Below are positions 23,442-31,453 of a DNA stretch of 34,525 nucleotides, piece by piece. The notes beneath the pieces are model-generated. The model did no database searches. It was not told where the DNA came from and worked only from the letters and a program-made list of their open reading frames with translations. Location: positions 1-34,525 of the forward strand of contig NZ_KB906289.1 of NCBI RefSeq assembly GCF_000381265.1, written 5' to 3'. Position numbers and translations under genes: made by a program. The stretch's first letter is position 1, and every line of letters begins with the position of its first letter. The DNA is from Curvibacter lanceolatus ATCC 14669 (lineage in GTDB: Bacteria; Pseudomonadota; Gammaproteobacteria; Burkholderiales; Burkholderiaceae_C).

Positions 23442-23833
23442 ATTGAGCAGCGTTGCAGCGGCCAGTGAATGCCAATCGCCCTGCGCTCAAAACGAGCACC
23501 TACCAGGGGGGAAGACCGCTAACCCTGCTGTGGCAATGCTGGACTCCACAATCTGCCGCCTCACAAGGCTTTAGGTATGTCATTGGCGACGACAGAATGC
23601 TCTATTCGAAGTAGGTTCAAAACAAGCCTTGGGACTAGCTAAGCTGACGATATCATGGGCTTCCTCTGACAAGGTTTGCAACTTTTGTGATGGCATCGGG
23701 AGTTCGCTTTTTATGTCCGACTGAAGAAACATCTGCGTAGGGACCAAGCTGCGGCCGAGAAATGCCGATGACGAGGCCGGCTGGATACGCTTTCATGTTC
23801 TTCGCAGACACCATGCCATCGATGAGGGCTACC
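23442..23833. other. Gene-free stretch between two GGDEF genes
   Basis: I see no convincing gene, terminator or repeat here. In-frame ATG codons at 23762 and 23822 could extend the next gene leftward. Confidence 0.4.
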
Positions 23834-24847
23834 ATGGCCAAGAAAAACATACCTTCCCATCAACTTTTTGATTCCGCGCGCGCCTTTTCCGTCAAGCTCA
23901 TGCAGTTTCTGGTCGTCCCGACATTTGTGCTCGCTCCCGATGGTCGGGTGCTGATCTGGAACCGGGCATGCGAAACCTTGACCGGGCTGGACGCCAAGGA
24001 CGTCGTTGGAACAAAGAACCATTGGCGTGGCTTTTACGAAACCCCTCGGCCCTGTCTGGCCGACCTGATCGTCGAAGGGCGGACCCAGGAGCTCGATGGC
24101 CTGTACGTGACCCATGGCGACCCCGAGATCACGAGCACCTTCGGCGTCCATGCTGAAAACTGGTGCCACATGCCAAGACGCGGTGTGGAACTTTATCTCG
24201 CGATCGATGCAGGGCCCATCTATGACGACAACGGAGAATTGCTGGCAGTGGTCGAAACCCTGCGGGACATCTCGGTCCAAAAACGCAGTCAAACAGCCCT
24301 GGAGCGCCTGGCTTTAGTGGATGGACTGACCGGCGTGTTGAACCGCCGAGGCTTCGATGAGCAGATGACTCTGGAGTGGAGTCGTGCCCGAAGTAGCGGC
24401 TTGCCAATCACCTTGCTGATGATCGATGTCGACAATTTCAAAAGCTTCAACGATCACTATGGCCACCCCCTGGGTGATGAGTGCCTACGCACTGTGGCGC
24501 GTGCACTAGGTGAGGCTGTGCTGCGCCCGAACGACATCGTTGCCAGATACGGAGGTGAAGAGTTCGCCTTCATCCTGCCCGGTGCAGACGCCGCAGGAGC
24601 CGATGTCGTTGCGACACGAATCCGGACTTTGATGGCTGAAGCTGCCATCCCCCACAGTGCAGGCGGAATCGATGGGCATGTGACGGTCAGCGTAGGCGGT
24701 GCGACCGTTATGCCGCGTATCGAAGCCTCCTCTTTGGATCTGATCCGACACGCTGACGCCGCGCTCTACAAAGCGAAATCTAGCGGCCGCAACTGCTTCG
24801 TTGCTTGGCAAGAAAACAGTACAGCTTCACACGAGGCCCATCTTTGA
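23834..24847 (+). CDS. PAS-GGDEF diguanylate cyclase
   Basis: With the start at 23834 (GAGGG five bases upstream) the protein has 337 residues. A PAS domain (about 25-150, FVLAPDGRVLIWNRACETLTGL...) is followed by PAC-like sequence (DNGELLAVVETLRDISVQK). The GGDEF domain follows (165-325) with GGEEF at 240-244 and the inhibitory site RPND five residues before it. It is predicted to be an active, feedback-controlled cytosolic c-di-GMP synthase. The PAS signal is unknown. An upstream start at 23762 would add 24 residues with no clear ribosome-binding site. Confidence 0.92.
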   Translation: MAKKNIPSHQLFDSARAFSVKLMQFLVVPTFVLAPDGRVLIWNRACETLTGLDAKDVVGTKNHWRGFYETPRPCLADLIVEGRTQELDGLYVTHGDPEITSTFGVHAENWCHMPRRGVELYLAIDAGPIYDDNGELLAVVETLRDISVQKRSQTALERLALVDGLTGVLNRRGFDEQMTLEWSRARSSGLPITLLMIDVDNFKSFNDHYGHPLGDECLRTVARALGEAVLRPNDIVARYGGEEFAFILPGADAAGADVVATRIRTLMAEAAIPHSAGGIDGHVTVSVGGATVMPRIEASSLDLIRHADAALYKAKSSGRNCFVAWQENSTASHEAHL

Positions 24848-25002
24848 AATGACAGTTTTTGGGTTCCACTTCACGAACTTCAGTCAAAGTCAATTCACCG
24901 GCTCTGCTTGCTGTGCGCAAGAACACCTGAGCGAACAGGTTAATGGCACACCGACCGAGCCGCTTGACGAGCATGGTCAGAATATGTCCTGACTCGAGAC
25001 CT

Positions 25003-25683
25003 TCACGCAAATTGCTGGAGCAAGGTGCTTTGAAGTGTCATTCGACTGGGGGTCTCTGTTCGAATGAAACCCTTAGCCTCAAGGTCTTTCATTACCCGGC
25101 TGACCATTTCACGCGAAGCGCCAACCATCTTGGCAAGATCTTGGCGTGAAATCTTCTCGTCGATCACCATAGAGCCATCAAAACACGGAGATGCGTTCTC
25201 TATCAATGCCATCCCCACTCGTCCGTGGACTCCCATGAGAGCAAACGACTCTATACGGCGATCCGCTTGACGCAGTCGATCTACAAGTCGAGTCATGAAA
25301 GCAAACGCAACGTGGCTATTCGCTTGCAGACAACGCAAAAAATCATCTCGACTCAGTGTCAAGACGTCCGTAGAGGTATCGGCGATGGCCATAGCTGAAT
25401 GCGGCTTGTCGTCAATCAAGCTCACTTCATCGAGGATATCGCCCGCGCACAGCTTGTTCAGAAAAAGCTGGCGTCCACTCCTGGAGTTGGAAACCACTCG
25501 CACCCGGCCAGTGAGCAACACGAAGAGTCGGTCTGCTCTCGCGTGCTGTTTCACTAGTATCTCCCCGCGTCCGAAATTTTGCTTTCCCACGGTCAGGGCA
25601 ATCTCTTCAGCTTGAACGGCGGAAAGCATCGCGAACAGTGGTACGCGCCTCAGAAGGTCGAGGTTAGATACGATTTTGGTCAT
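25003..25683 (-). CDS. Crp/Fnr-family transcriptional regulator
   Basis: This 226-residue regulator has an N-terminal cyclic-nucleotide-binding beta-roll (about 10-125, GEILVKQHARADRLFVLLTGRVRVV...) and a C-terminal winged helix with ISRQDLAKMVGASREMVSRVMKDLEAKGFI. No N-terminal cysteine cluster for an Fe-S centre is present, so it is not a classical Fnr. Whether it binds cAMP, c-di-GMP or nothing cannot be decided, but its position next to several c-di-GMP synthases makes the last worth testing. It follows a small secreted-protein gene on the same strand. Confidence 0.92.
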   Translation of the reverse strand: MTKIVSNLDLLRRVPLFAMLSAVQAEEIALTVGKQNFGRGEILVKQHARADRLFVLLTGRVRVVSNSRSGRQLFLNKLCAGDILDEVSLIDDKPHSAMAIADTSTDVLTLSRDDFLRCLQANSHVAFAFMTRLVDRLRQADRRIESFALMGVHGRVGMALIENASPCFDGSMVIDEKISRQDLAKMVGASREMVSRVMKDLEAKGFIRTETPSRMTLQSTLLQQFA

Positions 25684-25745
25684 TTTTCATGTGTTATGTC
25701 GGGTGATGGTCCCCGTCCTCTGCTGACGAACGATCAGATATCAGG

Positions 25746-26126
25746 TCAGAAGTGCAGAATGCCATCGCGCCATCCGGCACCGACTACAACAAATGGGATC
25801 GAGATGACTCTCTCATGCGAGAGAGACACCATGGAGATGGAACCATGACCAACCGATGCCAGGGTGTAAGTCTCTGGCGAGCTTTGGGAAATTGTCTTTG
25901 CACCGACGATGCTGCCTTTCGTGGCCTGAACGGACCTGCAAACTCCACCCACAACCCTAATCACCACGGTGTCACCAACAGCACCTCGAATGGATGCCCT
26001 GGGCGACTCCCCAAAAATGCAATTGACAACGATGGGGCGCAATGAAGCAGCCTGAGTCGGGCTCGCAGCACCCCAGCACGATAGTGTAAAAAGTGCCAGG
26101 TGACAGAGCCTCAAAAAGACGCGCAT
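25746..26126 (-). CDS. Small secreted hypothetical protein
   Basis: From the Met at 26126 the product has 126 residues and a clear signal peptide (VFLRLCHLALFTLSCWGAA, then cleavage near TQA-AS). The mature part is rich in Val, Ser and Gly with short beta-like strands (GDTVVIRVVGG, TYTLASVGHGSISMVSL) and two cysteines that could form a disulfide. I do not recognise the family; a small beta-sandwich in the periplasm is a guess. It lies 79 bases downstream of the response regulator and 62 upstream of the Crp gene, all leftward, so they may form one operon. A longer reading to 26339 would overlap the regulator gene. Confidence 0.6.
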   Translation of the reverse strand: MRVFLRLCHLALFTLSCWGAASPTQAASLRPIVVNCIFGESPRASIRGAVGDTVVIRVVGGVCRSVQATKGSIVGAKTISQSSPETYTLASVGHGSISMVSLSHERVISIPFVVVGAGWRDGILHF

Positions 26127-26205
26127 TGATGCGCCAGGCAACACGTCCGCCCCAGTCCTTTGGATTGCGGGAAAACAAAGCCACTGATGTGTGTGGAGCA
26201 TAGAT

Positions 26206-26910
26206 CTATGGAACAAATACCAGGCCGCGGCCAAAAACCGCACGCACGGGTAGATGCTGTCCGGTGTCGAGCAATGTCTTGCGGCGGAGGCGACTGAGTT
26301 GTGCCTCAATACGGTGAAAAGCTTCATCTGAGTCACCACCGCCCATCGAATCGATCAAACTTGATTTGCTCACCACAGAGCCCGGCGTCCGAGCAAGGCA
26401 AGTCAACAATTGGAGCTCACGAGTTGTCAGTGCCACCATTTGGTTGTCTGGCGAGACCAATACGGCCTCGGCGGCCCGCAGTCGCCAGGCGGATGCCGTG
26501 GCCTCGTCAGCGGCTGAGTAGCCTACTCGTCGTAGCAGCGATCGGATACCAGCGACCAACTCATTGAGGTCTGTCGGTTTGACAAAATACTGCAGAGCAC
26601 CTGACTCGAGTCCCGCAATGCGACTGGTCAACTCACCTCGAGCAGTCAGGATCACGACGGGGATGTCCTGTGCGGCCAATCGCTTGACCAGCGACATGCC
26701 ATCTTCGCCCGGCAAACCGAGGTCGACGAGCGCGAGATCGGCGCGTTCCCGCAACAAAGCCACATAGAAGTCCTCAGCAGATTCGACCCCCCAGGCGTTG
26801 AAGCCCGACTTAGACAAGAAGCGACAGATGTTGTTGCGGATGTCCTCGTCATCCTCGACGACGGCAATGGTTCGAGCAATTGAAGGAGGGGATGGCTGTT
26901 GAGGCATCAT
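26206..26910 (-). CDS. OmpR-family response regulator
   Basis: The receiver domain (about residues 12-125) shows the acidic pair in VVEDDED, the phosphoacceptor Asp in LALVDLGLPGEDG, Thr in VILTARG and Lys in FVKPTD. The C-terminal winged helix (about 150-232) has LTTRELQLLTCLARTPGSVVSKSSLIDSM and ends GRGLVFVP. It is divergent from the 7TM-DISM kinase, with 46 bases between the proposed starts, and is presumably phosphorylated by it. The start at 26910 (or the next ATG at 26907) was chosen because earlier in-frame starts would extend across the kinase promoter. Confidence 0.92.
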   Translation of the reverse strand: MMPQQPSPPSIARTIAVVEDDEDIRNNICRFLSKSGFNAWGVESAEDFYVALLRERADLALVDLGLPGEDGMSLVKRLAAQDIPVVILTARGELTSRIAGLESGALQYFVKPTDLNELVAGIRSLLRRVGYSAADEATASAWRLRAAEAVLVSPDNQMVALTTRELQLLTCLARTPGSVVSKSSLIDSMGGGDSDEAFHRIEAQLSRLRRKTLLDTGQHLPVRAVFGRGLVFVP

Positions 26911-26956
26911 GGGGAGTTCTGGCTCCGGATTTTCCGAGAACAGCACCATACATGCC

Positions 26957-28972
26957 ATGTACAAGAACTCACAAAAACTCACATCAAAATGGTTGCTGGC
27001 ACTGCTTCTCTTGCTGAGCTGCGGTTGGTTACGTGCGGGTGAGTGGATCGACCAGTTGGAAATCGGGAGATCAATCGACCTTGGTAGCCAACTAGCTTGG
27101 CAGCAGTTGATCGATCAGACGGGGCTGGCCACTGTGGACTCTGTCGCAGCCAAGCCAGACAGCGAATTCCAGTGGCTCAAAGGGCCCGTGAGTGAGGGTT
27201 ACACGCGAAACGTGATCTGGTTGCGCCTGACGTTACCTTCGGAACTGCGCAACGAAACGGGCTTATTGCTGCAAATCAGTCCTCCCTATTTGGACTGGAT
27301 CACGCTCTACCAATCACATCAAGGGCAATGGATCCCTCAAGATGCAGGAGACCTGAGACCATCAGCGGAACGACTGCAGACACACAAGTTTGTTTTCCGC
27401 TTGAACCCAGCTGAGCCGATCCTGATACGAGTTGAAAGTAGCAGCGTTATGAGGGTGTATGCCAGTCTATGGCGCCCCAACGACTTACTTGTTCAGACCG
27501 AACGAGACGGATGGATGTTGGGGTTGTATTTTGGCCTCGGCGTTTCCCTCTTGGTACTGGTCACCGGAGGCGCTATCGCCTTCAAGGAACGTCGCCTAGC
27601 AGCGACCGGTGTGCTGGGTGCCTTGACGCTGATTCACGCATTCAATCTGCACGGTTACTCAAATGTCTGGTTGCTTGATCAACATCCTGCTTTGGCCAGT
27701 GCGATGGTGGGTTTGGGTGTCTTTTTCGTGGCCGCAGCCGTTGCTTGGTTCACTATCGAGCTTCTCACCCGTGGTCAGAAGAGATGGCGACCGATTCATG
27801 TTTTCCTGTGGGCACTTTGCCTGATCAACCTTTTTGCGACCCTGAGCATTCCTCTTGGGTGCTATGGAAGGTTCGCACTGCTTGGCATCATCAGTCCCAT
27901 GTTGAGTGTCTTTGCCGGCACATGGATCTGTGGCGCGGAGATTCGTCGCCACGGCCTAAACATTGAGCGAGGTCTGCTGCTGCTGACATACGCTTTTCAG
28001 TCAGGCAACATCGTCCTGACCTTGGCTGAGTTCACAGGGACGCGTGTGGTGATGCACGACACCGCCCAGATCTGGCAATTCCAATTGCTGCTACTGCTGA
28101 CCACTGCAACGATCGGCATTGGAGTCGGCCTCTATCAACGCTTTGAACAAGCGAATGCGGCAAGAACTCAGGCATACCACGAACTCGCCAAGTCTGAACG
28201 AATGCTGGAAACCCGTGTAGAGGAACGCACGGCAGAACTCGGCCAAGCCCAACAAACCCTGCAGATGGCTTTGGACCACGAACGCCGCATGCTATTGGAG
28301 CAGCGCCAATTCTTCAGCATGATCAGTCACGAGTTCCGTACGCCCTTGACGATCATTGATAGCGCGGCCACCGAGCAAATGAGCTTTCCGGAGCTCGATA
28401 TCAAACGGCAAATCGAGCAAGCAGCGCAAATCCGTCGCGCCTGCCGGCGCCTAAGTGCCCTGGTCGACAACAGCCTGTGCAGTGAACGTTTTCGCGCCGG
28501 TGGATTGCAATTGGTTAGCGCCGAATTCAACCTGGCAGATCTGGTGAATGAAGCCACCCAGCTGGTTCACTGGTCGCCGAGGCATTGGCTTGATCTTTCA
28601 TTGGCGCACGATCTACCAGTCTGGATCGGCGACCCAACTTTGCTTCGAATGGCTCTCTCCAACCTGATTGATAACGCAGTCAAATACGCTCGGCAGGGCA
28701 AGGTGGGCGTCTGTGCAGCGCAGGACACTCGAGGCTGGCTTCAATTGTCTGTCAGCGATCAAGGTACGGGACTGGACCACCAAACGCAATCACGCATCTT
28801 TGACAAGTTCGAACGTGGCCACTACAACGACAAAGCTCAAGGTTTCGGGTTGGGTCTTTGGATCACCCAACACGTTGCCAGACTTCATGGAGGTGAAGTG
28901 TCACTGTACTCAGAACCAGGTCGAGGATGCACATTTGTCATTGAATTGCCACCGACGTCACTACCTGGATAG
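26957..28972 (+). CDS. 7TM-DISM sensor histidine kinase
   Basis: This 671-residue kinase starts with a signal-like hydrophobic segment (SKWLLALLLLLSCGWL). A periplasmic 7TMR-DISMED2-type sensor (about 25-170) and seven membrane segments (about 185-385) follow, then a coiled coil (ETRVEERTAELGQAQQ). The HisKA domain has its phosphoacceptor His in SMISHEFRTPLTII. The HATPase domain has NLIDNAVKYA, SDQGTGLD and GFGLGLWITQH. The DISM sensor class often binds carbohydrates or other small molecules outside the cell. Start ATG at 26957 fits the signal sequence; an earlier one at 26909 is less likely. No receiver domain is fused. Confidence 0.93.
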   Translation: MYKNSQKLTSKWLLALLLLLSCGWLRAGEWIDQLEIGRSIDLGSQLAWQQLIDQTGLATVDSVAAKPDSEFQWLKGPVSEGYTRNVIWLRLTLPSELRNETGLLLQISPPYLDWITLYQSHQGQWIPQDAGDLRPSAERLQTHKFVFRLNPAEPILIRVESSSVMRVYASLWRPNDLLVQTERDGWMLGLYFGLGVSLLVLVTGGAIAFKERRLAATGVLGALTLIHAFNLHGYSNVWLLDQHPALASAMVGLGVFFVAAAVAWFTIELLTRGQKRWRPIHVFLWALCLINLFATLSIPLGCYGRFALLGIISPMLSVFAGTWICGAEIRRHGLNIERGLLLLTYAFQSGNIVLTLAEFTGTRVVMHDTAQIWQFQLLLLLTTATIGIGVGLYQRFEQANAARTQAYHELAKSERMLETRVEERTAELGQAQQTLQMALDHERRMLLEQRQFFSMISHEFRTPLTIIDSAATEQMSFPELDIKRQIEQAAQIRRACRRLSALVDNSLCSERFRAGGLQLVSAEFNLADLVNEATQLVHWSPRHWLDLSLAHDLPVWIGDPTLLRMALSNLIDNAVKYARQGKVGVCAAQDTRGWLQLSVSDQGTGLDHQTQSRIFDKFERGHYNDKAQGFGLGLWITQHVARLHGGEVSLYSEPGRGCTFVIELPPTSLPG

Positions 28973-29177
28973 CCGTGCTCGAAGGTCGCGAAATTGGCAG
29001 CCCCTCGAAATCCCGCAAGCGGCTGATTCGCGCAATCAATGGTCAATGCTGCGTACATCGTCACCGGTTCGTATCCGTGCAGCACACCATTCGAGTGATG
29101 GGGAGCTGTATCGCCTGGTGCTGCGTCTGCAAGTGAGGCGATGTTCCCAGCCCAACTTCTGGGGGCCAGATCGAACC
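28973..29177. other. Unassigned flank left of the IS407-type element
   Basis: No gene recognised. It may contain remains of whatever preceded the truncated GGDEF gene, since open frames cross it on both strands, but none shows a family pattern and there is no match to the truncated gene's sensor domain. Confidence 0.35.
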
Positions 29178-29202
29178 TGACCCTGTCCCATGTTTTAGTA
29201 CC
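29178..29202 (+). repeat. Left inverted repeat of the IS407-like element
   Basis: It starts TGACCCTGT and ends TTTTAGTACC, pairing imperfectly with 30393-30416. Confidence 0.85.
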
Positions 29203-29258
29203 GTTTGGTAACAGAGCTGCCGGCATGATGAAGGCCTGTTTTGGGCCAGGAGCATGTC

Positions 29259-29525
29259 ATGAAAAAGAGCAGGTTCACTGAAGATCAGATCGCGTTCGCA
29301 CTCAAGCAAGCTGAGTTGGGAATCAGCGTCGAGGAGGTATGCCGCAAGATGGGCATCAGCGATGCGACGTTCTATGTGTGGCGTAAGAAGTACGCAGGCG
29401 TGGGTCCCTCGGAGCTGCGTCGACTGCGGCAACTCGAAGAGGAAAACCGCAAGCTCAAGCAGATCGTGGCCGATCTGAGCCTGGACAAGGCGATGTTGCA
29501 GGCAGTCGTTGCAAAAAAGCTTTGA
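29259..29525 (+). CDS. IS407-like transposase OrfA
   Basis: The 88-residue protein KKSRFTEDQIAFALKQAE...CRKMGISDATFYVWRKKY followed by ELRRLRQLEEENRKLKQIVADLSLDKAML is the helix-turn-helix plus leucine-zipper unit typical of IS407-group elements. It ends just after a slippery A6G (29513-29519). A -1 shift there would read GCT TTG AGG, exactly entering orfB. Confidence 0.93.
   Translation: MKKSRFTEDQIAFALKQAELGISVEEVCRKMGISDATFYVWRKKYAGVGPSELRRLRQLEEENRKLKQIVADLSLDKAMLQAVVAKKL
29513..29519 (+). promoter_or_regulatory. Slippery heptamer for OrfAB frameshift
   Basis: A AAA AAG in zero frame (codons GCA AAA AAG). After a -1 slip the frame continues without a stop into orfB. No clear stimulatory hairpin was found downstream. 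Confidence 0.75.
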
Positions 29526-30400
29526 GGCCTTCGCAGCGGCGCGCGTTGGTGCCCGAATTGATGCAGCGCTTTGGATGCAGCCAACGCAATGCGTTGCGTG
29601 TGGTGAAGATGTCGACCTCGACCTACCTGTACAAAGCGGTCAAGAAGGACGAGTCGGCACTGAAGATGCGCATCAAGGAGATCACCGACACGAGAGTGCA
29701 CTATGGTTACCGCCGGGTGCACGTGATGCTTCGCCGCGAGGGCCACAGGGACAACGTCAAACGGGTCTACCGCTTGTACAGGGAAGAAGGTCTGTCGCTG
29801 CGCCTGAAAAGGCCGCGGCGCAACAAAGCGGCCAAGCTACGCCAGCCTAAGCAGTTGGCCCACGCCATGAATGAAATCTGGAGCATGGACTTCGTGGCCG
29901 ATGCCTTGTTTGATGGCCGAAAGCTGCGCATGCTGACGGTCGTAGATCTGTTCACCAGGGAGTGCCTGGCCATCGAGGTTGGCCAGAGCTTGAAGGGGGA
30001 AGATGTCGTGCGAACGCTCAGCGACGTCTGTGTCCAACGTGGCCTGCCAGGCACGATCAAGACAGACAACGGAAGCGAGTTCATCTCCAAGGTGATGGAC
30101 AAATGGGCTTACGAGCGCGGCGTTGAGTTGGACTTCAGCCGGCCAGGCAAGCCGACAGACAACGCGGCAGTGGAGAGCTTCAATGGTCGACTGCGGCAGG
30201 AGTGCCTGAACGCGAGTTGGTTCTTGTCATTGGCGGATGCAAAGACCAAAATCGAAGCGTGGCGCAGGTACTACAACGAGAGTCGTCCCCACTCTGCGCT
30301 GGAGTGGGCCACACCCGCTGAATTCGCCCGCAGTTGCTGCCTGCAGGCAGCAACTGCGATGTCAGAGAAGCCGGAAGTTTCTACCTCTGAGTGGTACTGA
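29522..30400 (+). CDS. IS407-like transposase OrfB (DDE catalytic subunit)
   Basis: The 292-residue frame starts at TTG just after the frameshift site and is probably made only as OrfAB. It has the DDE core: Asp in SMDFVADAL, Asp in KTDNGSEF, and Glu in AVESFNGRLRQECLN, with YNESRPHSAL near the end. Codons near its C-terminus overlap a 30-bp perfect palindrome (30329-30358). No stop or frameshift is seen, so the enzyme should be intact. Confidence 0.93.
   Translation: MRPSQRRALVPELMQRFGCSQRNALRVVKMSTSTYLYKAVKKDESALKMRIKEITDTRVHYGYRRVHVMLRREGHRDNVKRVYRLYREEGLSLRLKRPRRNKAAKLRQPKQLAHAMNEIWSMDFVADALFDGRKLRMLTVVDLFTRECLAIEVGQSLKGEDVVRTLSDVCVQRGLPGTIKTDNGSEFISKVMDKWAYERGVELDFSRPGKPTDNAAVESFNGRLRQECLNASWFLSLADAKTKIEAWRRYYNESRPHSALEWATPAEFARSCCLQAATAMSEKPEVSTSEWY
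30329..30358. repeat. 30-bp perfect palindrome near the end of OrfB
   Basis: Each 15-base arm mirrors the other (centre CTG|CAG at 30343/30344), with no loop base. It lies inside coding sequence (residues RSCCLQAATA), 58 bases from the element's right tip, and has no T-run. Confidence 0.85.
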
Positions 30401-30416
30401 AACGGGTACAGGGTCA
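30393..30416 (-). repeat. Right inverted repeat of the IS407-like element
   Basis: Read on the minus strand it starts TGACCCTGT and ends GTTTCAGTACC. Confidence 0.85.
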
Positions 30417-31427
30417 GCTTCAGGTCTGATTCTCGTGATTGAAGATATCACTGCTCGGCGCAACGCTGAATTGGCCTTGGGAGAGCTTCGGCATCAGTTG
30501 GAGCAAAGGGTTAGCGAGCGGACACGGGAGCTTGAACAAGTCAATCGTCAGCAGCATCTGATGCTGGACAACGACTTGGTGGGAATCGTCAAGTTGCGTG
30601 GGCGACATGCACTTTGGCACAACCAAGCATTCACGCACATTTTTGGAGGTGTTGCTGGAGAAGCCATCGGACGATCCGCGCGCGAGGTCTACTTCGATAA
30701 TGACACATTCGCTCGCATTGGACGCGAGGCCTACCCGATTCTTACATCAGGGGGCACCTATCGCACGCAACTACCAATGCGCCACAAATCAGGCTCCGTG
30801 CTCTGGATTGACTTGAGTGGCGCAATGCTGTCCACGACGACCAAGGAAAGCATCTGGATGTTGCTCGACATCACCCAGATGAAATCCCGCCATGATGAAA
30901 TTGCCACGATGGCGTTTCATGATCCACTGACCGGGCTTGCCAATCGAGTTCTCCTCAATCAACGGTTGGAGCAAGCCATGGCCAACGCCACTCGACAGAA
31001 ACAACAGGTTGCGCTGTGCTTTCTGGATTTGGATGGGTTCAAAGCCATCAATGATCAGCTTGGCCACGAAGCTGGCGACGAAGTTTTGTTGGCCGTAGCA
31101 GCCCGGCTGTCGCGTAGCGTGCGAACCATCGACACCGTCGCACGTCTTGGTGGGGATGAATTCGTCGTATTGCTCACGCAGATCAATCCAAGCGATCAAA
31201 TCACGTTCATATTGGACAGAGCGATGATGGAGCTTGAGAAACCCATCCCACTCAAAGGTGGGCGAGTCACGCAAGTCCGAGCCAGCGCAGGCGTGGCCTT
31301 TTTCCCGGAACAAGCCCAAACGGCGGCAGCGTTGATAGATGCAGCTGACCAGGCAATGTATGCCGTCAAACGGGCACGGAAAGAGCCGTTCAACATGGAC
31401 ATGGGTGCCCCCACCCAATCCTCCTGA
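30417..31427 (+). pseudogene. PAS-GGDEF protein, N-terminus removed by IS insertion
   Basis: From the IS edge the frame reads SGLILVIEDITARRNAE, the end of a PAS/PAC unit. A coiled coil (LEQRVSERTRELEQ), a complete PAS domain (DNDLVGIVKLRGRHALWHNQAF...) and a GGDEF domain follow. The motif GGDEF is about residue 245 from the junction, with inhibitory RTID five residues earlier. The catalytic half is intact. The frame stays open 60 codons back into the IS, where an ATG at 30237 could start a hybrid product, so some activity may survive. The missing sensor was not found on the left of the IS. Confidence 0.88.
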
Positions 31428-31453
31428 TCAACATTGACGTTTTCCGAACACCC

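Larger units (their letters stand above)
29178..30416 (+). mobile_element. IS3-family element, IS407-like subgroup
   Basis: The 1239-bp element has imperfect inverted ends (29178-29202 and 30393-30416, both TGACCCTGT...AGTACC, one gap). It carries overlapping orfA and orfB, both rightward. The right end runs directly into a PAS-GGDEF gene lacking its N-terminus. The bases flanking the two ends (AACC and GCTT) do not form the expected 4-bp duplication, which points to a later deletion or recombination on one side. Confidence 0.9.

Noticed and set aside
30237-30416. Complete GGDEF gene starting at 30237
   Set aside because: The first 60 codons lie inside the IS and overlap its transposase frame; the native gene begins before the insertion.
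29171-30422. Search for a 3-4 bp target duplication around the IS407-like element
   Set aside because: Flanks AACC and GCTT do not match in any simple offset, so no duplication is annotated.
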